Source: Caprella mutica (taxonomy: Eukaryota; Arthropoda; Malacostraca; Amphipoda; Caprellidae). Taken from it: a DNA stretch of 64,000 bases. A program made the translations under genes and the position numbers. Under the pieces are notes generated by a model, which made no database searches, had not been told where the DNA came from, and worked only from the letters and a program-made list of their open reading frames with translations. This document shows, piece after piece, positions 57,001 to 64,000 of this stretch (the first letter of the stretch is position 1; each line of letters opens with the position of its first letter). The DNA lies in assembly GCA_947561585.1 (NCBI GenBank), contig CANNZV010003213.1, positions 115,258 to 179,257 on the forward strand, read 5' to 3'.

Positions 57001-58992
57001 GTTCCTCTGAGCCGGATTTAAGCTTTTCGAGATATAAGATATGGGAAGGAGGATATTATTGTATTCTTGCATAAGGCATGAGGCTATCCCCGATAGGCTT
57101 GCATCACAATACAAATGGAACGGTTTAGAGTAGTCCGGGATTTTCAAAACCGGACTAGTAGTGAGCATTTCTTTAAATTTATCTACTGCTTCACTTTGTT
57201 CTTTACCCCATTTAAATGTTACCCCCTTCCGTAGTAAAAGGTACAATGGTTCTGCCTGAAGGGCGAAACCTTTCACAAAAGTTCTAAAATAGTTACAAGC
57301 TCCTAATAAAGCTTGAACTTCCTTCTTAGAAGTTGGGTAGGGCATTGCGTTTAATGATTCGATTCTAGACTCGTCCATTGTTAACCCATCGGAGCTGACC
57401 TTATTGCCCAAGAATTTGATTTCTTTTGCAAAAAATTTGCATTTAGTCAACTTTATTTTGAGGTTGGCTTCGGACAATTTCTGCAATACTGCCTCAATCC
57501 TTTCTAAATGAGTTTCTTTATCCTCTGAATATACGATAATATCATCCATATAAGCAAGCACATTACAACCAAGTAGATCGTACAAAACTGAATTGATAAC
57601 TCGACTGAAAAAAGCTGGACTACTTTGGAGCCCAAAAGGCACTCGGTTAAACTCATATCGAGTTGAATTTACGGTGAAAGCCGTCTTGTGGTGATCACTT
57701 GGTGTTGTTATTAAGCATTGATGAAAGGCCGATGCTAGATCTATTTTTGAAATATATTTGATTTCATCTAATGACTTTAATAAGTCGTTTATCCTTGGGA
57801 TAGGATATGTTACAGGTTTCATGACCTGATTGAGCGCGCGATAGTCAATGCAAGGCCTAATTTCATCATTAGGTTTGTTTACTATAAGCAAAGGTGCGTT
57901 AAATACACTCTTTGATTTAGCGATAACACCTGTATTTAACATATCCTTAATTACCTCATTTAACTGACCTTGTTTGGAGTGCAGTATGGGATAAGGACTT
58001 CGGTTGACCACCACGTCATCCTTCAAGTCTATATCCAAAGTGTCACCTGTAAAAACTCCTAACCTTTCACCCTTTTTCCAACCTACCTGTCTGTACTTTT
58101 TCAGGAGATCTAGTATATTATCCTTCATGCTGGCATCTTCACATATTATATCCTTTTCTTCCAAGGGTTCGAGTTCCTTTTCTCTTAGTTTTTCCCTTGG
58201 GTCTTCTTCGTTTGCTAATGTTACAGCATTTATCCTTTGTTCATTAAATACACTTCCAGTGGAAATCTTTGTTCCCTGGGTCAATACAATGTTATCGTCA
58301 CTTATATTCATGCAATTATTAATGGTTATTCTCCCCTTGCATACTCGTGCAAGTGTATTGGGAATTAATATTTTTTCCTTTAGTTGTGAGCTACGGATTA
58401 ATATATCTTCACCATCCTGTGCTCCTGCAATTTTCATATTGCACACGTTAATTGCATTTCTTTGGACCTCAATGTCCTCTATTATATGTAAGTTGAAGTG
58501 TCTTTCATCTTCACATTCTTCTGTGATTATTCTATCCACATTTATCTCCTTCTTTTTATTCCCATTCGTACACTTGGGATAATTATGAAGGTTTTCATTT
58601 ATTATCATCATTTTCGACTGGTCCATTCCTTTTGAGACCTTACAGTTTTCTGTTTCATTTTTCATGAAACTTATCTTACCTTCTGGTAAGTTAATATGAG
58701 CTCTCCTCAATATATTCATTCCAAGCAGAATATCCATTCGCAATGCACTGGTATTGCTAAATATCAGTACATTTTCATGAAACTTACCTCGTGGATTCAC
58801 AATTTCCACTGTAGTTTCTCCCACAATAGGGAAAACGTTGTTGCTAGCATCTCTTACCTCCTTTTTATAAATTCTAACCATGTGCTTATCCGTCAGTATT
58901 CGTCCTGACATCAGACTAATTGACGCTCCTGTGTCAACTAATCCCTTATATTTGGATTGTCCTATTACTATCTCTACGTGTGGATTTACCAA
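56983..58992 (-). pseudogene. pol: Gypsy protease-reverse transcriptase-RNase H (5' part)
   Basis: A 669-codon minus-strand frame; the upstream limit is a TGA near 59025 and the real protein would arise by frameshift from gag. The aspartic protease motif LVDTGAS lies at residue ~18. The RT has KIDLASAFHQC (catalytic Asp) and YMDDI (about 57545-57556), the Ty3/gypsy form. The RNase H begins with LYCDAS. The last six codons are read into the DNA transposon; the true frame resumes at 54296. The RT itself shows no stop. Confidence 0.9.
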
Positions 58993-59128
58993 CGTTTTGT
59001 TTGGTCCCTGTATACTTCCTAGTCATTCTGACTGATCCGATTCCCCATCTTCGTGATCAGGGTTTTCATAATTTCCATCCTCTAGGACATTAACCCTGTC
59101 ACCATTCCTTGTGGGAGTATCTCTAGGT

Positions 59129-60136
59129 CTATAGCTGTTTGATCCAGCTATTTTCCTCAAACTTACCTTTACGACAATCTTTATTTTCATGGCCAATTCC
59201 ACGGCAGTTAAGGTAATAGGGGATTTTTTTAGCTATCCTTATTCTGCAATATTGCGCAGAATGACTGAGTTTCTTACAATACTTGCAGGAAATCTTTTTC
59301 CTGCACTCTCAGGCAAAATGCCCGGCTTCGTTACACTTGAAGCAGGTCCTTGCTGCCCCTTGGCCTTGTTCTCTTTTCTTGTCATGAGAAGTAGTGGTTA
59401 CCTGGTAGAGAACATCTTGCTGTGTTGTGATGTTTTCCTTTTTCTTTTTTGATTCTGCCTTCATAAGTGTCTCTTTTTCATAGAGATTCACGACTTCCGA
59501 CATTAGCTCTGTACTGGAGCAATCGGCGCATATGTCTGTGATTTTTTCATACATTTTTGTCGGTAACTGATTACCAAGTATAAACTTCACCATTAGGTTT
59601 TGAAATAACCCCATTAGTGGCAACTTTAGTACTTCATCCTCATCTTCTTCTTCGCCGCTAAGAAGTGGAACTACCGTTTCGGGGCTTATGTTGATTTTTT
59701 TCATCCCTTATGTTGAGAGGAAACTTTCCACATATGCTCTTGTCGATGCTTCTAAAGACGTCATGCCAGCAAAGAAGTTCGGCCTGTGGATGTCTCTGGT
59801 CCCCAATATTTTTGCTGCATGTTGAGTGTCCTCTCTTTGATGATTTGGATAAATCTTGAGGAATTCGCGTTCTACACGCTCATAGCTGTACTCTTCGCGT
59901 CCAGCATAGAGGTCTATCAAACTCAAGGCGTTTCCGCTTTGTTTGCTTATTTGGGCGTATAGTATCCGGAATTTTGCGCCATCATCTGTGATGTCGTTTT
60001 GCAGGTAGTAGTTATCTAACGTACGGAAAAATGTCCGAACGTTAGGACCTGGCACAAATGCATCTTTTTCGTGTGGTAATGGCGCACCCTTGAATTTAGG
60101 TAGGTCATTTAACACAATCAAATTGTTATTAGCCAT
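59129..60136 (-). pseudogene. gag: Gypsy gag with two in-frame stops
   Basis: A 335-codon minus-strand frame from the ATG at 60134-60136 to TAG 59129-59131, broken by TAA at 59708-59710 and TGA at 59309-59311 in the same frame. The N-terminal part is capsid-like. An acidic and then a Lys-rich linker lead to three Cys/His knuckles: CFKCNEAGH.. (the TGA lies inside it), CKYCKKLSHSAQYC (complete CX2CX4HX4C), and one whose first Cys is Tyr (YYLNCRGIGHENKDC). Gag would package the element RNA. The word AAGGTAAGT on this strand (59161-59169) is a consensus splice donor and could serve env splicing, but this is inference. Confidence 0.87.
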
Positions 60137-61641
60137 CCTTGCAATAATTGGAAACTATTTTCCTTTTATTATTTTCCGTTCAGCAGGAACTTTTTATTTT
60201 TATCCTTTCCTTTGTTTATTTTCCCTTTCAGGAAATTTATATTTTTATCCTTTCCTTTGATTATTTTCCCTTTCAGGAAATTTTAATTTTATCCTTTCCT
60301 TTGATTATTTTCACTTTCAGGAAATTTTTATCCTTTCCTTTGATTATTCTGTAATATTTTTACAATAAAATATAAAAGAATATAAAATATTTAGCGCCAC
60401 CCAATACACAATATAGGAAAAAATGGTTAGGCAAAGGACAAAAAGAATATATAATATGCGATAATAATAAAAAAATAAAATAAAATTTCTATTCAATATA
60501 AGTATCAATGAACATGCACAAGGTTGTACCTGTGTATAATTATTATCAAAATTATTAGGCACAAAAAAAAAATAATATAATAAGATATTATTAATTTACA
60601 AGCACATACATATATATATATATAATGTAATTATTATGTAAACATTATTTAGGCACACAAGAAAATATAATATAATTATTTCTCAATCGTAAATGTTCAC
60701 AAAAATTCAAAACTCAATACTGATGAAAGATTCCCACTAATATTAATTAGCAATCAACAATATTTTTCGTTATTTTGAATTAATTATTCAATTGCCACAT
60801 AACTTACTCATTCTTGCTTTTAACAATTGCATTTAACAACACTTATAAAACGTTCAACTTAACTTGATGAGGTGAGTCTTATTACTGAATACTATATTCG
60901 TTGATTGCTGAACTTCTGAAGAACCTCTGCTTTCTCTTTGATGACCCCTTTTCTCCGATTGTCCTATTGTGGGTCAACAGCTGTACGCTATTTCTTGTCC
61001 TCTTCTCAGCTTTGGATCCGCTGCGATGCACTGTTATTATACTATTATTCAGTATATGAAGTAGGGCTCCCAACTTTATTTGATGAAGAAGAAAATAAAC
61101 TCGTCACTTATTTAAAGTAATTTCAGTCACTTATTCCGAAAGTGATGAGACGATTTAATTTACTTTAATTCGTTTTTTTATTTAAGAGTGAGTTTATCAC
61201 GACAAAGTAGCTTTGTCGCCGTACCAGTTTTTCTCGCCACTAGTACCCGAAGAGCTGATAGTACGCAGGTAACAGCGCTTTAACTATCGTAACGAAAGAG
61301 ATTTCACGCTGCCTCCTTCTTCTTTAGCACAAGGAGTGGTTGTAGCACTTTAACACTAGTGCTATTTTTCACACTGGTATTACACTGAAATACTTTACAC
61401 CGGTATTTCTTGAAAATGTTACTAGTTATTAGAATACTTTTCACATGTCACGTGATATTCTAAATAACCACACTATAACCGCATTAGTGTTTCATACGGA
61501 AACTTTCATACGGGGAACAATATTCTACCCTTATCGAACACTTCACTTTTTAATTGTTAATTGTGTTTCCCACTGTAATTGATTATTGATTATAATAAAA
61601 GCTGCTTTTTGTTAATTTTTGATCTCCGTCGTAGATGTCAT
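60137..61641 (-). other. Leader region of the gypsy element
   Basis: Lies between the 5' LTR (right) and the gag start. A standard primer site beginning TGG is not visible next to the LTR; the minus strand reads ATGACATCTACGACGGAG there. It contains a ~50-bp tandem repeat (60165-60350) and a short TA repeat near 60609-60623. No coding frame was recognised. Confidence 0.6.
60165..60350. repeat. Tandem repeat, ~50-bp unit
   Basis: About four copies of a unit built from 'tttatcctttcctttg', 'attattttccctttcagg' and 'aaattt'. The frame of repeated IFILSF words is a product of the array. The repeated 'ttttccctttcagg' has splice-acceptor form. Confidence 0.85.
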
Positions 61642-62552
61642 TATTAACTTTCTTTTCTCTCTCTCTAGTCTTTGTTTTATTTTCCTCAAAGACGAAAAAC
61701 ACTTCTTAGTTAATTTGCAGGTTCTTAGTCTTCGTAAGTCAGTTGATCAAAATAATTAACATTTGCCTTTATAATTCAATAATTACAATTAAGTGGGGTA
61801 AATGAAAGTCACGGTAACACAATCTAATATAATAAATCAATTGGTTAACACTGTATAAAGTTTGAGTAAAATATCGAAATAAAATAAAATAATTTGTGTT
61901 TTATTTCCTCCTTGAATAGTGTTAGTAAGCTTGATTATAATAAGTCTATCGGCACTTAATTCACTCAGTCACTATTATGGAATGTTACTCAAGAGTTAAC
62001 TGATCAAGAATTCTAGATCGATAGAGCTCGAACACTTTATGCTAGACACACGGTGTACCGGCGAACACCTCAAGGAGTGACGATGAAGGGTTTGAAATGA
62101 ACAACTGAAATGATTCTCAATTGGGTTTTATAGTGAGGTTGAAGGCCAAATGCGCCCAGAGTTTCCACAGGTCTTGGGTGGTAAGTTCGGCTCTATCAAA
62201 GAGTTAATAACGGCGACATCAAAGTTAATAATATAATTGAATTCGTGTTCTTGCATGAGTTTACATGAGTTTAGGTCTGAATAACATAGTCATAAATATG
62301 AGTCGATGTGAGTGTTCTCACATGAGTTTGGGACTGAATAACATAGCCATAAATATGAGTTGGAATTTCCTAACACCTCTTCCTTGATTAGCTATTGAAG
62401 AGTAGTACATGATTATAAAGTTTATAATCTTGTTAAAGATTATAATCTTTATAAAGATTAAAATACTTCTGCGTATTAACAATAGATCAGTAAATTAATT
62501 AGGTCGATTGTTATAATTAGGTCGATTGTTATAATCAGATCGATTGTTAATA
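61642..62552 (-). repeat. 5' LTR of the gypsy element
   Basis: The right-hand copy of the LTR, with about twenty differences from 45023-45952 by eye, plus the 19-bp length difference. Inverted 7-bp termini TATTAAC/GTTAATA. Confidence 0.92.
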
Positions 62553-62885
62553 ACAGTGTGCCTAGTTAGTTTTGAAGTGCGGTGAGCCTAGTTAGTTTGG
62601 AAGTGCGGTGTGCCTAGTTAGTTTTGAAGTGCTGTGTGCCTAGTTAGTTTTGAAGTGCGGTGTGCCTATTTAGTTTTGAAGTGCGGTGTGCCTAGTCAGT
62701 TTTGAAGTGCTGTGTGCCTAGTTTGTTTTGAACTATAGTGTGCCTAGTTTTTTTTTAACTACAATGTGCCTTGTTTATTTTGAAACTACAGTGTGCCTAG
62801 TTAGTTTTGAAGTGTGGTGTGCCTAGTTACTTTTTAAGTGCGGTGTGCCTAGTTACTTTTGAAGTGCGGTGTACCTAGTTAGTTT
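62553..62885. repeat. Minisatellite, right part, variant unit
   Basis: Resumes the array interrupted by the gypsy element. The first five bases (ACAGT) duplicate 45018-45022. Most units here have 'gaagtgcggtgtgcctag' in place of 'gaactacagtgtgcctag', so the two sides of the insertion carry different unit subtypes. Confidence 0.92.
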
Positions 62886-63015
62886 TGAAGTATTATTATT
62901 CATCTGTTGATTAATTATATCAATATCAGCTCTTTAGTTGAACATAAATTTACTATTATAAGCACGAAATGTAATTATAGTGTGAATTGTTTATAATGTT
63001 AGTTTCAAATTTCAG

Positions 63016-63200
63016 AAACACTGTCCGGATCCGATTTCAAACCAGTTCATAAAACCACTGGAATCTCCCTATAGAATTCTGGCGATTGGGATGGACATAG
63101 AGGAAGGGCATATGCTCCAACACCTGAGCACTCTACGTACCGAGGAACACGTTATCAAAGTTGGCGACCTAATCTCTCACTATTCTCCCAATTTATATTT
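63016..63200 (+). CDS. Candidate host exon, vWA-like
   Basis: Preceded by caaatttcag and followed by a consensus donor (GTAAGTATGG at 63201). Only one of the three frames is open, and it is open throughout, from AAACACTGTCCG in phase 0 to a phase-2 end. The composition is clearly less AT-rich than its surroundings. The translation includes YRILAIGMDIEEGHMLQHL and TEEHVIKVGDLI. This resembles the final beta strand and helix of von Willebrand factor A-type domains ('aIGv...L..i...ehv..v.dl'), a family guess from pattern only. A downstream exon at 63444 continues the frame. No homologue is named. Confidence 0.5.
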
Positions 63201-63443
63201 GTAAGTATGGTTACATTTTTTATTAATCTTCAAAGAGATTAAGTTTATACAGTTCTTCATTACTGGTAAGTGATTAGTGATACTCATAGTAACAAGTGAT
63301 ATATACTCATTTTGCAATTCTTTGACAATCAGTTAGAAAGAAAAATATATAAGTAAGATTTACAATGTATAGCTTAAGTTTACCAATAATTTTTTTTAAA
63401 GCTATCTACTTTACTTTTATAACCTTACCACTACTCTTTACAG

Positions 63444-63465
63444 TCCACTATATCGTAAATGGTAA
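63444..63465 (+). CDS. Possible terminal exon with stop codon
   Basis: The acceptor ctactctttacag ends at 63443. Joined to the phase-2 end of the 63016-63200 exon, it reads FPLYRKW and then TAA at 63463-63465. A donor-like GTAAGG overlaps the stop, so continued splicing is an alternative. AATAAA occurs near 63936. Confidence 0.3.
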
Positions 63466-64000
63466 GGGGTTGGTGTCCCTTCAGCCAAGAACGGTTCTAA
63501 TTTGGAATGTATTAATTTACCATATTTTATTTTTTTAACACTGCTTGCAGTTTTGGAGAATAGCGCTGAGGTTATATTCATCAACTGCGATGTCTTGGAT
63601 TTTTGTATTAGGAAGGCTTCATTTCACATCACCTCTTCATTTTCCTATTTATATTTTGTGTGAGGTAGGCTAGTACGCCTCATCTTCTTCTTCCATCCGC
63701 CATAGCCACAGGTGCTTGTGACTCTTTTCGTCACAATCCTTGGTAAGTGACGGCATTCACGTAGAAGCTTTTTTTCCATTCATTAGTATCGTCACTGATT
63801 GGTGGTAGGTGACATTGTTTATACAGCCACTTTTCTTTCTGACTGATTCTTCCAGTCCCTTCTATCTAATTTTCTTTTGATGTAGCTAAACTATATGGCC
63901 GTTTTGTTCCGAAACAGACATTTAGCCCCTACTAAATAAATTTTTCCCTAACTTGAAACTTCAATCGCATTAATTCAACTAGCTATTTAGACATCATGAT
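63466..64000. other. Downstream region with dispersed-repeat trace
   Basis: The interval 63560-63850 is weakly collinear with 16640-16890 (shared 'cttcattttcct' and 'gattggtggtag' words). An AATAAA lies near 63936. No coding frame was recognised. Confidence 0.4.

Larger units (their letters stand above)
45023..62552 (-). mobile_element. Env-bearing Ty3/gypsy (errantivirus-like) element with nested insertions
   Basis: A 17.5-kb minus-strand LTR element, about 12.1 kb without the two later insertions. Direct LTRs (911 and 930 bp) end in TATTAAC...GTTAATA. Coding order on the minus strand is gag, protease-RT-RNase H-integrase, then env-like ORFs, as in insect errantiviruses. All genes carry stops or frameshifts, and LTR divergence is about 2% by eye, so it is an old, inactive endogenous copy. 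A non-LTR retrotransposon (47105-49795) and a DNA transposon (54297-57000) are nested inside. Confidence 0.93.

Overview
The window is AT-rich eukaryotic DNA dominated by transposable elements and minisatellites. An insect genome fits best: a BEL/Pao retrotransposon, an env-bearing Ty3/gypsy (errantivirus-like) element, a Tc1-like transposon and several foldback elements lie within 64 kb. The species cannot be fixed from sequence alone. There are no bacterial-style operons, no recognisable rRNA or tRNA genes and no CRISPR array. Most short open frames are chance frames in AT-rich DNA or lie inside repeats.

Layout. 1-24 kb: AT-rich DNA with minisatellites (340-1080, 7.4-7.6 kb, 15.8-16.3 kb), five copies of one dispersed repeat of up to ~500 bp, two foldback elements with minisatellite-like arms (6259-7250, with a 9-bp target duplication; 8749-9852), a 20-base assembly gap (18980-18999) and two terminal-inverted-repeat elements that contain large internal hairpins (19254-20088, 21249-22130). 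24.07-25.73 kb: a complete-ended but dead Tc1-like transposon. 26.2-30.2 kb: an element with ~130-bp inverted arms that encloses a 158-bp hAT-type MITE, then another MITE. 33.9-34.3 kb: a compound minisatellite. 34.52-42.77 kb: a very young BEL/Pao LTR retrotransposon with nearly identical 1216-bp LTRs and one frameshift next to the reverse transcriptase active site.

43.8-62.9 kb is a nested structure. A 22/26-bp minisatellite was split by a 17.5-kb Ty3/gypsy element on the minus strand (45023-62552) with env-like ORFs, ~2% LTR divergence and a 5-bp target duplication. That element was later hit twice. A 5'-truncated non-LTR retrotransposon (47105-49795; RT plus a probable restriction-like endonuclease) landed in its 3' region. 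A 2.7-kb non-autonomous DNA transposon (54297-57000) landed in the RNase H coding region, and its 4-bp duplication allows an exact reconstruction of the empty site.

Host gene signal is sparse. The best candidate is a plus-strand gene whose exons flank the gypsy element: a possible exon at 43252-43348, a well-formed open exon at 63016-63200, and a short terminal exon near 63444-63465. All three join in phase, and the middle exon resembles the end of a von Willebrand factor A-like fold. If this is correct, the minisatellite and gypsy element sit in an intron of about 20 kb.
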